Shown in pieces: positions 1 to 7,666 of a stretch of DNA of 10,603 bases. How positions within the stretch are numbered: the stretch's first letter is position 1; each line of letters opens with the position of its first letter. The position numbers were made by a program, and so were the translations under genes. A model generated the notes under the pieces. It did no database searches. It was not told where the DNA came from and saw only the letters and a list, made by a program, of their open reading frames with translations. Source of the stretch: JANPPS01 sp964242575 (GTDB lineage: Bacteria; Pseudomonadota; Alphaproteobacteria; Acetobacterales; Acetobacteraceae); NCBI GenBank assembly GCA_964242575.1, contig CAXTCN010000154.1:1-10603 (forward strand), given 5' to 3'.

Positions 1-1190
<1,190 letters not shown>

Positions 1191-1242
1191 CCCCGGACCT
1201 TTCACGCCGGTATATCGAGCCTCTTACATTCGGAACGGCAGA

Positions 1243-1830
1243 ATGAACTGGGTGGACCTCGCTGTCCTAGGCGTCATCGTCGTGTCCGCTCTCCTGGGGT
1301 TGATGCGTGGCTTGGTGCGGGAGGTGCTTGGCGTGGCCGCCTGGGTCGCCGCCGGCATCCTCGCCAGCCCGTATGGCGCATTTCCTTACCTGCAGCCGTT
1401 CGCGCGCCGGCAGATTGCCGACCCTGCCATCGCCGACGCCGTCGCGTTCGGGGCGGTGTTCCTAGTGGCCCTGGTCCTGCTGTCGCTGGTCGTGCGCGCC
1501 GTCAGCAACGCCGTGCGCGGCTCCATGCTGGGCGGGCTTGATCGGACGCTGGGCCTGGGTTTCGGCGCTGGACGTGGCGTCGTGCTGCTGGCGGTGGCTT
1601 ACGTGCTGGCAGGGCTCGCCATCTCCATCGAACAGTGGCCGGCGCCGGTGTTGCAGGCGCGGTCCCTGCCCCTGGCCCACCGCAGCGCGACGTGGCTGGT
1701 GGCGCAGTTGCCGCCGGGCTACCGGCCCACGGTGGTCAAGCCGCCAGTCGGCCGGGTCACCACCGTCGCAGACCTGCTACGCGCCACGCCGGCCGGCCGC
1801 GCCCTGGGAAGCCGTCCGGTACGGGACTAG
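1243..1830 (+). CDS. cvpA: CvpA family inner-membrane protein
   Basis: CvpA is a small integral membrane protein named for its need in colicin V production. Its biochemical role is poorly defined; in several bacteria it is linked to envelope integrity or bile-salt resistance. The 195-residue product has four hydrophobic segments at about residues 5-21, 28-45, 66-88 and 105-128, followed by a soluble tail of about 65 residues. Family hallmarks are the LMRGLVREVLGVAAW stretch after helix 1 and LGGLDRTLGLGFGAGRG before helix 4. The ATG at 1243 has only a loose GGAACGG upstream, but it gives the expected MNWVDLAVL start. It lies between radA and purF; cvpA next to purF is seen across proteobacteria, including E. 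coli, and suggests co-expression with purine synthesis. Family is confident, function is not. Confidence 0.92.
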   Translation: MNWVDLAVLGVIVVSALLGLMRGLVREVLGVAAWVAAGILASPYGAFPYLQPFARRQIADPAIADAVAFGAVFLVALVLLSLVVRAVSNAVRGSMLGGLDRTLGLGFGAGRGVVLLAVAYVLAGLAISIEQWPAPVLQARSLPLAHRSATWLVAQLPPGYRPTVVKPPVGRVTTVADLLRATPAGRALGSRPVRD

Positions 1831-1867
1831 ATAGCGTCAATGTTTGCCGTGACTCGGGACCTGCCCT

Positions 1868-1873
1868 AAGAGG
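1868..1873 (+). promoter_or_regulatory. Ribosome binding site for purF
   Basis: AAGAGG ends four bases before the ATG at 1878. The open frame continues far upstream into cvpA, so this site, together with the spacing to the conserved nucleophile cysteine, is what places the purF start here. The in-frame ATG at 1899 has no comparable purine run. Confidence 0.55.
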
Positions 1874-1877
1874 TGTC

Positions 1878-3356
1878 ATGTTTCTGACCAAATCCGAGAT
1901 GGATGCCGACAAGCTGCATGAGGAATGCGGCGTGTTCGGGGTTTGGGGCGTGACTGACGCCGCCGCCGTCACGGCGCTCGGCCTGCATGCGTTGCAGCAC
2001 CGCGGACAGGAAGCGACGGGGATCGTGTCCTACGACGGCCACCGCTTCCACAGCCATCGTGGCCTCGGCCTTGTGGGCGACAACTTCGGCGAGGCCAAGG
2101 TCATTGCCTCATTGCCCGGCGGCAACGCGGTCGGCCATAACCGCTATGCCACCACCGGCGACACCATCCTCCGCAACGTGCAGCCGCTCTATGCCGACTT
2201 CGAGTTCGGCGGCTTCGCCGTGGCGCACAACGGCAACCTCACCAACGCCAACACGCTGAAGCGCACCCTGGTCCGCCGCGGCTGCCTGTTCCAGAGCACG
2301 ACCGACAGCGAGGTGTTCGTCCACCTCATCGCCATCAGCCTGTACTCCACCGTGGTGGACCGGCTGATCGACGCGCTGAAACAAGTGGTTGGCGCATACT
2401 CCCTGGTCACGCTGTCCAACGCGGCCCTGATGGGCGTGCGGGACCCGATGGGCGTCCGTCCATTGATCCTCGGCCGCATCGGCCCGGAAACGCGCGGGTC
2501 CGGCACCGGCGGCTGGGTGCTGGCCAGCGAGACCTGCGCGCTCGACATCGTTGGCGCCGAGTTCGTCCGTGACGTGGAGCCTGGCGAGATCGTGGTCATC
2601 AACGACCTGGGCGTGCACAGCATCAAGCCGTTCGGCGCCACGCAGGGCCGGTTCTGCGTGTTCGAATACATCTACTTCGCCCGCCCCGACAGCATCATGG
2701 AGGGCACCCCGGTCTATGACGCCCGCAAGCGGATCGGCGCCGAGATTGCCCGGGAAAGCCCGGTCGAGGCCGATGTCATCGTCCCGGTGCCGGACAGCGG
2801 CGTTCCGGCCGCCATGGGCTACAGCGCCGAAAGCGGCATTCCGTTTGAACTCGGCATCATCCGCAACCACTATGTTGGCCGCACCTTCATCGAGCCGACC
2901 GACAGCATCCGCAACCTGGGCGTGAAGCTGAAGCACTCGGCCAACCGCTCGGTGCTGGCGGGCAAGCGCGTCATCCTAGTGGACGACAGCATCGTCCGCG
3001 GCACCACCAGCCGCAAGATCGTGGAGATGGTGCGGGCCGCCGGCGCGGCGGAGGTGCACATGCGCATCTCGTCGCCGCCCACCACGCACTCGTGCTTTTA
3101 TGGCATCGATACGCCGGAGCGCGGCAAGTTGCTGGCGGCGCGGCATAACGTGGCGGAGATGGCCGGCCTGATCGGCGCAGACAGCTTGGCGTTCGTGTCG
3201 CTGGACGGGCTTTACCGCGCGCTCGGCAAGTCCAACCGCGACTCGGCCAAGCCGCACTACTGCGACGCCTGCTTCACCGGCGAGTACCCCATTCCGCTGC
3301 CGGACATGATGGACAACCAAGACCGCCAGCTCAGCTTGCTGACCGAGATCAGGTAG
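1878..3356 (+). CDS. purF: Amidophosphoribosyltransferase (PurF)
   Basis: PurF makes 5-phosphoribosylamine from PRPP and glutamine, the first committed step of purine synthesis, in the cytoplasm. The 492-residue product has an N-terminal Ntn glutaminase domain whose nucleophile is Cys17 (HEECGVFG). The 16 residues before it look like a propeptide that must be removed, as in the Bacillus subtilis enzyme. Glutaminase motifs RYATTG (89-94) and NGNL (118-121) are present. The C-terminal phosphoribosyltransferase domain has the PRPP loop VILVDDSIVRGTTS (365-378). Four cysteines at 260 (GRFCVFEY), 406 (HSCFYGID) and 462/465 (YCDAC) match the [4Fe-4S] ligands of the B. subtilis-type enzyme. The start is 47 bases after cvpA, with AAGAGG upstream. 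An SDR gene follows 7 bases after the stop. Identity is certain; exact start is good but not proven. Confidence 0.97.
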   Translation: MFLTKSEMDADKLHEECGVFGVWGVTDAAAVTALGLHALQHRGQEATGIVSYDGHRFHSHRGLGLVGDNFGEAKVIASLPGGNAVGHNRYATTGDTILRNVQPLYADFEFGGFAVAHNGNLTNANTLKRTLVRRGCLFQSTTDSEVFVHLIAISLYSTVVDRLIDALKQVVGAYSLVTLSNAALMGVRDPMGVRPLILGRIGPETRGSGTGGWVLASETCALDIVGAEFVRDVEPGEIVVINDLGVHSIKPFGATQGRFCVFEYIYFARPDSIMEGTPVYDARKRIGAEIARESPVEADVIVPVPDSGVPAAMGYSAESGIPFELGIIRNHYVGRTFIEPTDSIRNLGVKLKHSANRSVLAGKRVILVDDSIVRGTTSRKIVEMVRAAGAAEVHMRISSPPTTHSCFYGIDTPERGKLLAARHNVAEMAGLIGADSLAFVSLDGLYRALGKSNRDSAKPHYCDACFTGEYPIPLPDMMDNQDRQLSLLTEIR

Positions 3357-3363
3357 CAGCCGC

Positions 3364-4065
3364 GTGTTGGAGGGCATGGTCGCGCTGGTCACCGGCGCCA
3401 GCCGTGGCATCGGCGCTGCCGCCGCGTTGGAGCTTGCACGCCGCGGTGCCCACGTCGTGCTGGCCGCGCGCACGCAGGGCGGGCTTGAGGAGACCGACGA
3501 TGCCATTAAGCGGATTGGCGGCACCGCCACCCTGCTACCGCTGGATTTGCGGGACGGCCCGGCGCTTGACCCCATCGGCCCTAGCCTGTTCGAGCGGTTC
3601 GGCCGGCTTGACATCCTGGTGCACAACGCAGGCGCGCTCGGCCGCCTGACCCCGGTTCAGCATATCACGCCGGAGGACTGGGCCTCCGTGGTCGGGGTGA
3701 ACATGTCCGCCACGTGGCGGCTCATTCGCACCTGCGCGCCCCTGTTGCTGGCCGCCCCCGCTGGCCGCGCCGTGTTCGTGACGGCGGGACGTGCGTCGGA
3801 TCCCCGGGCATACTGGGGCGCATACGGCGCGACCAAGGCGGGGATGGAGCACTTGGTGTTGACTTGGGCGCATGAGGTCGAGACTACCCGGGTGCGGGTG
3901 AACCTGTTTGACCCCGGCACTATCGCTACCCGTCTCCGGGCGGATGCGATGCCCGGAGAGGACCGGGCCACCCTGGGCAAGCCGTCTGACGTAGCCGGGC
4001 CTTTGGCCGATCTGTGCGACCCGGCGCTGTCCTTGAATGGGCAGGTCATCCGCCGGCAGGGGTGA
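3364..4065 (+). CDS. SDR family NAD(P)-dependent oxidoreductase
   Basis: A classical short-chain dehydrogenase of 233 residues with a Rossmann fold, probably cytosolic; substrate unknown. The cofactor loop is TGASRGIG (10-17), Arg36 follows beta-2 and suggests NADP(H), the HNAG motif has Asn88, tetrad Asn is 113, and the Tyr/Lys pair is Tyr154/Lys158 (YGATK). The position 13 residues before Tyr154, normally the catalytic Ser, is Ala141, with Thr140 beside it. The YWGAY sequence around the Tyr resembles the E. coli YciK subgroup. The GTG at 3364 is 7 bases after the purF stop, so the gene is probably co-transcribed with purF. TTG 3367 and ATG 3376 are alternatives; the ATG is less likely because its only purine run (GGAGGG, 3369-3374) sits one base away. 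Family is firm; reaction and activity are open. Confidence 0.9.
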   Translation: MLEGMVALVTGASRGIGAAAALELARRGAHVVLAARTQGGLEETDDAIKRIGGTATLLPLDLRDGPALDPIGPSLFERFGRLDILVHNAGALGRLTPVQHITPEDWASVVGVNMSATWRLIRTCAPLLLAAPAGRAVFVTAGRASDPRAYWGAYGATKAGMEHLVLTWAHEVETTRVRVNLFDPGTIATRLRADAMPGEDRATLGKPSDVAGPLADLCDPALSLNGQVIRRQG

Positions 4066-4080
4066 GCGCTGATTTCACTT

Positions 4081-4110
4081 CATCCTTAATAGTCTGTCAG
4101 TAAAAGGATG
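4081..4110. terminator. Inverted repeat between converging genes
   Basis: CATCCTT (4081-4087) and AAGGATG (4104-4110) are perfect 7-base inverted arms around a 16-base loop, in the 54-base gap between the converging SDR and MFS genes. A nested GTCTG/CAGAC pair (4092-4096 and 4112-4116) overlaps it. The position suits a bidirectional terminator, but neither strand has a T-run after the stem and the loop is long, so this rests mainly on location. Confidence 0.25.
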
Positions 4111-4119
4111 GCAGACAGC

Positions 4120-5421
4120 CTACTCCGCCGGGCTGACCCGGCCGTCCGGCGCTTGTTCCAGCTTGCTGTCATGGTTCAGCGACAGCACGATCCCCGTCGC
4201 CACCGCTCCGAACCCGGCCAGGCACAGCAGCCCGCCGTCGAAGCTGCCGGTGGCGTCTTTGATGGCGCCTACCAGGTATGGTCCCACGAACCCGGAGAAG
4301 TTGCCGATTGAGTTGATGATCGCAATCCCTCCGGCCGCCGCCGCGCCGGACAGGAACGCCGTCGGCAAGGTCCAGAACACCGGCAGACAGCCGAACACTC
4401 CGAACGCCGCCACCGAGAGCGCCAGCATTTTCAGTGTCGGGTCCGGCAGGAACGTGGAGGCGGCGATGCCGACCGACGCCAAGCCTAACGCGAACCCGGT
4501 GTGGAACTTGCGTTCCTGCGTGCGGTCCGAGCGCCGGCCCCAGTAAATGATCGCGAACACGCCGACGACGTAGGGTATCGCGGTCACGAAACCGGTTTGC
4601 AGGTTCGAGAGGCCGAACCCCTTCACGATTTGCGGCAGAAAGAACCCGATGCCGTAGTTGCACGCGACGGCGCCGAAGTACACCAGCGCCAGGCCCAACA
4701 CCTTCGGGTTCAGCAGCGCCTGCATGACGGTGAAGTGCTGCGCCGCGACGCGTTGCCGCTCCTCTAGCTCAAGCCGGTTCGCGAGCCAGGCGCGTCCGTC
4801 CGCCGGCAGCCACGCGGCGTCCGCCGGCCGGTCCGTCAGGTAAAAGAACACGACCACGGACAGGACCACCGCCGGGACGGCCTCGATGATGAACAGCCAC
4901 TGCCACCCGTGCAGGCCATACCAGCCGTCCAGCCCCAGCAACGCGCCCGAGAGCGGAGCGCCCAGCACGGAAGACAACGGGATCGCGGCCATGAAGTAGC
5001 CGATGATGCGGGCGCGGTACGCGGCGGGAAACCAGAGCGTGAGATAGAAGATGATGCCCGGAAAGAACCCGGCCTCGGCGATGCCCAACAGGAACCGCAC
5101 AGTGTAAAAGCTGTACTCCCCAACCACGAACGCCGTCGCGCCGGACAGCAGCCCCCAGCTCAGCATGATTCGCGCGATCCACTTGCGCGCGCCGAACCGC
5201 TCCAGGAACAGGTTGGACGGCACCTCGAACAGGAAGTAGCTGACGAAGAAGATGCCCGCGCCGAGCGCGTATGCAGTTTGCGACAGGCCGAGGTCCCGGT
5301 TCATCGTGAGCGCGGCAAAGCCGACGTTCACGCGGTCCAGGTAAGCCACGAAGTAGCAGACAATCAGGAATGGCACGAGGCGTGTGGTCACCCGCGCAAT
5401 CGTGCGTGTCTCTAGGTCCAT
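4120..5421 (-). CDS. MFS transporter, anion:cation symporter (ACS) family
   Basis: A 433-residue inner-membrane transporter of the major facilitator superfamily with about 12 predicted helices and a central cytoplasmic loop (about 197-235). ACS-family hallmarks are AYLDRVNVGFAALTM in and after helix 1 (26-40), RFLLGIAEAGFFPG (109-122) followed by LTLWFP (127-132), and GWQWLFIIEAVPA (172-184). This family imports organic anions such as tartrate, phthalate, glucarate or 4-hydroxyphenylacetate with protons or sodium. The substrate cannot be read from sequence, and no catabolic enzyme or regulator adjoins it. The ATG at 5419-5421 has a strong purine run GGGAGG (plus-strand 5427-5432) five bases upstream. 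It lies 102 bases downstream of the DUF3140 gene on the same strand and ends facing the SDR gene. Family is confident; transport direction and substrate are unknown. Confidence 0.93.
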   Translation of the reverse strand: MDLETRTIARVTTRLVPFLIVCYFVAYLDRVNVGFAALTMNRDLGLSQTAYALGAGIFFVSYFLFEVPSNLFLERFGARKWIARIMLSWGLLSGATAFVVGEYSFYTVRFLLGIAEAGFFPGIIFYLTLWFPAAYRARIIGYFMAAIPLSSVLGAPLSGALLGLDGWYGLHGWQWLFIIEAVPAVVLSVVVFFYLTDRPADAAWLPADGRAWLANRLELEERQRVAAQHFTVMQALLNPKVLGLALVYFGAVACNYGIGFFLPQIVKGFGLSNLQTGFVTAIPYVVGVFAIIYWGRRSDRTQERKFHTGFALGLASVGIAASTFLPDPTLKMLALSVAAFGVFGCLPVFWTLPTAFLSGAAAAGGIAIINSIGNFSGFVGPYLVGAIKDATGSFDGGLLCLAGFGAVATGIVLSLNHDSKLEQAPDGRVSPAE

Positions 5422-5523
5422 GGCCCCCTCCCGACAGCCCGCGTTCAGCAGGCGATGTTAGGCAGAGCGTCAGGCTTTACCCGGAATAATGCAAGCTCCT
5501 CGCGCGAATGGGATGGCACGTGG

Positions 5524-5910
5524 TCACGGCTTCAGGGGGTCATGTCCCCAGTTCATCAGCGACTTGCGCCACCGCGTATCCGACACGTTCCCCTGCGGCC
5601 GTTGCGCCATGTGGCGGTGGACGTAGCCCACGACTTTGCGCATGTCCGCGTAGTCCGCATCCGTCAGCTCAGCCTGTTTGCGAGCCTTTATCTCCAGGAT
5701 GCGCTCGCCCATGTGGTGCCCGACCGACTCGCCCGCTGCCGCCCCAGTCACCCGCTCGCCGTCCGGGGTCATGCCCACGGACCGGCTTTCGGCGTCCTCA
5801 AGCCACTGGCGTAGTGCGGCGGGGGTCATGTTCACCACGCGCTTGAACTCGGCGGCGGTTTCCTGCTTGGCCGCCTCGTCCATCGCGCGCGGCGCGCCAG
5901 CGCTTGTCAT
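5524..5910 (-). CDS. DUF3140 domain-containing protein
   Basis: A 128-residue soluble protein that I recognise as DUF3140, a family of unknown function. The recognised core runs from about residue 20 (EFKRVVNMTPAALRQWLE) through GESVGHHMGERILEI (60-74) and DYADMRKVVGYVHRHMAQRP (86-105) to the tryptophan-rich end DTRWRKSLMNWGHDPLKP (111-128). It is rich in charged residues and helical in appearance, with no signal peptide or membrane segment. The ATG (5908-5910) overlaps the stop of the DUF5872 gene as ATGA, so the two are almost certainly translated from one message and probably coupled. ATG at Met10 is a less likely start. The trailing gap to the MFS gene is 102 bases. I do not know its role; pairing with a protein that has a likely nucleic-acid-binding tail hints at a DNA- or stress-related job, which is inference. 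Confidence 0.85.
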   Translation of the reverse strand: MTSAGAPRAMDEAAKQETAAEFKRVVNMTPAALRQWLEDAESRSVGMTPDGERVTGAAAGESVGHHMGERILEIKARKQAELTDADYADMRKVVGYVHRHMAQRPQGNVSDTRWRKSLMNWGHDPLKP

Positions 5911-6410
5911 GCGTGATGCCCCAGCGCCGCCACCAGCTCCGCCTTGCGCATCCGCGACCGCCCGGCGATGCCCTGCTTCGCGGCCCGTGCCCGCAACTCG
6001 GACAGCGGCAGGTCCGGCAACCGCGCGTCAGCCGCCTTGGCTGCCACGTCCTTGGGTTGCGCGGAGAACTGCTTGCCTTTGGCGGTGTCAGCCCGCTTCT
6101 TGGCCGTGGTCCGGCTGTACTCCTCGTCCGTCAGCGCGTCGCGCGCCCGCTTCGGCAGGTACCGTTCCCCGGTCTCGTGGCTGTCGTGGCCGGACTTGGT
6201 GCCCCACTCCTCCCGGGTCCATTGCACAAGGTGGTTGTCGGCGCTCTTGCGACCCTTGTAGCCGCCGCCCTCGGCCTTGTAGCGGCTGACTGCGAGCTGC
6301 GCCTTGCGCGCCGACCACTCGCCGGCGTCGCCGCCCTTGGCGCCCGCCGTCACCTCGGCCTTGATCCGCTCCCACAGTGCTGGATCGGTCCGTTCTGCCG
6401 CTGCTGCCAT
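5907..6410 (-). CDS. DUF5872 protein with Rho-N/SAP-like C-terminal domain
   Basis: A 167-residue basic protein. Residues about 8-115 match what I know as DUF5872: DPALWERIKAEV (9-20), AGAKGGDAGEWSARKAQLA (22-40), DNHLVQWTREEWGTKSG (58-74), ETGERYLPKRAR (79-90) and TTAKKRADTAKGKQFS (101-116). After an alanine-rich linker, residues 131-163 (DLPLSELRARAAKQGI, then GRSRMRKAELVAAL) look like a Rho N-terminal or SAP helix-extended-helix module, which usually binds nucleic acid. No signal peptide or membrane segment is seen. The start is well supported by AAGGAG eight bases before the ATG. The gene ends within the start codon of the DUF3140 gene (4-base overlap). It lies 61 bases after the glycosyltransferase on the same strand. 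Function is unknown; DNA or RNA binding is inferred from the tail only. Confidence 0.85.
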   Translation of the reverse strand: MAAAAERTDPALWERIKAEVTAGAKGGDAGEWSARKAQLAVSRYKAEGGGYKGRKSADNHLVQWTREEWGTKSGHDSHETGERYLPKRARDALTDEEYSRTTAKKRADTAKGKQFSAQPKDVAAKAADARLPDLPLSELRARAAKQGIAGRSRMRKAELVAALGHHA

Positions 6411-6418
6411 CGTTCAAT

Positions 6419-6424
6419 CTCCTT
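6419..6424 (-). promoter_or_regulatory. Strong ribosome binding site for the DUF5872 gene
   Basis: On the minus strand this reads AAGGAG, eight bases before the ATG at 6410. It is one of the best Shine-Dalgarno matches in the window and fixes the start of the DUF5872 gene. It also suggests that the DUF5872-DUF3140 pair is translated independently of the upstream glycosyltransferase. Confidence 0.7.
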
Positions 6425-6461
6425 GCAGCGGGCAACGCCATGGGTTGCGGTGGGTTGCTGA

Positions 6462-6480
6462 ACGCCTGCGGTTAAGGCGT
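6462..6480 (-). terminator. Small hairpin at the glycosyltransferase stop codon
   Basis: ACGCCT (6462-6467) and AGGCGT (6475-6480) are perfect 6-base arms around a 7-base loop spanning the stop codon of the glycosyltransferase. No T-run follows on the minus strand, so it may only weaken read-through into the DUF5872 gene, or be chance. Confidence 0.2.
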
Positions 6481-7623
6481 GCGGTCCAGCAGCTCCCGGT
6501 ACACCTCAATCGTCGCCGCCTGCATCGCCGCCGTCGTGTAGCCGGCCATCACGCTGGCCCGGCCGCGCACGCCCATAGCGTCCCGCTCGCTGGCCGCCAA
6601 CGCCAGCGCGCCGTCAATCGCCGCGGCCAGCGCCGCCGCGTCCCCAGGCGGCACGCGCCACCCTGTGTCGCCGTGCCGCACCGTCTCGGCCGCGCCGCCG
6701 TGGTCCGTCGCCACCACCAACCGGCCCATCGCCTGCGCCTCGATCACCGCGCGGCCGAACCCTTCCGGCTCCACCGACGCGCTCACCACCACGTCCGCCA
6801 GCATGAGCGCGGCCGGCATGTCGTCGCAGTGCCCAGCCAGGCGCAGCCGGTCCGCGACGCCCAGCGCCTGCGCCTCCGCGGCAAGCGACTGCGCGAACCG
6901 CTCCCGCCCCTGCGCCGCCCCCACCAGCACGCAGCACGCGTCCCGCCGTTGCAGCAGCGCCAGCGCCCGGACCAGCACGGACGCGCCTTTCCAACGGGTC
7001 AACCGCGCCGGCAGCATGATGGTCGGCACGCCGTCCGGCACTCGCCATGCCGCCGCCAACTGCGCCATCCTTGCTGAGGTGACGGCGGCTGGGTTGAACA
7101 CGGCCGGGTCAACGCCGCGTGGGATCACCCGCACCCGCTGCGGGTTCACACCGTGCTGGTGGGTCAACAGGTCCGCGATGTGCTGGCTGATGGCAATCAC
7201 CCGGTCGCCTCGCGCCATCACTGCGTTGTACCTCCGCTTGCCTGGCAGGTCCTCGTTGTAAACGCCGTGGTAGGTGGTCACCAACGGCACGCCGGTCCGC
7301 CGTGCCGCCAGCAGCGCGGACCAGGCCGGCGCACGGGACCGAGCATGGATGACCGACACCCGCTCCGCCCGCATCACGTGCCCAAGCCGCCAGGCGTTCA
7401 TCCAGATGCCCCACGGCGTCTTGGTTGCGAGCGGCAGCGGCACGTGCTGCCCCCCTGCCCGCTCGACCCACGGCGTCATCCGCCCGCCAGCGCTCGCCAC
7501 CAACGCGCGGGCGTCCGCGTGCCGCAACGCCTGCACGATTTCGACCGTGCCGCGCTCCACCCCGCCGGTGTCGAGCTTCGGCAGCACTTGCAGCACGGTG
7601 GCGCCGGGTGGGAGCGGAGTCAT
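6472..7623 (-). CDS. Glycosyltransferase family 4 (GT-B fold)
   Basis: A 383-residue retaining glycosyltransferase of the GT4 type, probably acting at the cytoplasmic face of the inner membrane on a lipopolysaccharide, capsule or lipid-linked sugar; acceptor and donor are unknown. The N-terminal Rossmann domain has the glycine loop GGVERGT (20-26). The C-terminal donor domain has LPARLTRWKG and the EX7E signature EGFGRAVIE, with Glu287 and Glu295, followed by GGAAETVRHGDTGW. No signal peptide is seen. The chosen ATG (7621-7623) gives MTPLPPGATVLQVLP; the frame stays open further upstream, but that stretch would run into the divergent hydrolase gene. No Shine-Dalgarno is visible; a TATAGC (plus-strand 7632-7637) just upstream could be a -10 element of a nearly leaderless transcript. 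No other sugar genes adjoin it, so pathway assignment is not possible. Confidence 0.92.
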   Translation of the reverse strand: MTPLPPGATVLQVLPKLDTGGVERGTVEIVQALRHADARALVASAGGRMTPWVERAGGQHVPLPLATKTPWGIWMNAWRLGHVMRAERVSVIHARSRAPAWSALLAARRTGVPLVTTYHGVYNEDLPGKRRYNAVMARGDRVIAISQHIADLLTHQHGVNPQRVRVIPRGVDPAVFNPAAVTSARMAQLAAAWRVPDGVPTIMLPARLTRWKGASVLVRALALLQRRDACCVLVGAAQGRERFAQSLAAEAQALGVADRLRLAGHCDDMPAALMLADVVVSASVEPEGFGRAVIEAQAMGRLVVATDHGGAAETVRHGDTGWRVPPGDAAALAAAIDGALALAASERDAMGVRGRASVMAGYTTAAMQAATIEVYRELLDRTP

Positions 7624-7654
7624 GCGCGGGCTATACCATGCCGTGTCAGGGCGT

Positions 7655-7659
7655 GAGGG
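7655..7659 (+). promoter_or_regulatory. Ribosome binding site choosing the hydrolase start
   Basis: GAGGG ends seven bases before the GTG at 7667 but only one base before the GTG at 7661, so it favours 7667 as the hydrolase start. The in-frame ATG at 7622 has GGAG-like purines upstream only inside the divergent glycosyltransferase gene. Confidence 0.45.
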
Positions 7660-7666
7660 CGTGCAA

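Noticed and set aside
1635..1877. Upstream extension of the purF open frame into cvpA
   Set aside because: It would overlap most of the cvpA 3' half and adds 81 residues unlike any PurF. The AAGAGG site and propeptide length support 1878.
2109..2936. 275-codon open frame antisense to purF
   Set aside because: It lies wholly inside the strongly supported purF gene. Its His/Ala/Val/Asp-rich composition is typical of the shadow frame of a high-GC gene, and it has no recognisable domain.
6304..7077. 257-codon plus-strand open frame antisense to the glycosyltransferase
   Set aside because: Rich in His, Arg and Pro, with no motif. The opposite frame holds all GT4 signatures.
4120..7623. Genomic island or defence system spanning the minus-strand genes
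   Set aside because: No integrase, transposase, repeats, tRNA edge or obvious base-composition change is seen. The genes belong to common families, and only the two DUF genes are uncharacterised.
7274..7666. Upstream extension of the hydrolase open frame
   Set aside because: Most of it lies antisense to the glycosyltransferase and encodes Arg/Pro/Ser-rich sequence with no hydrolase similarity.
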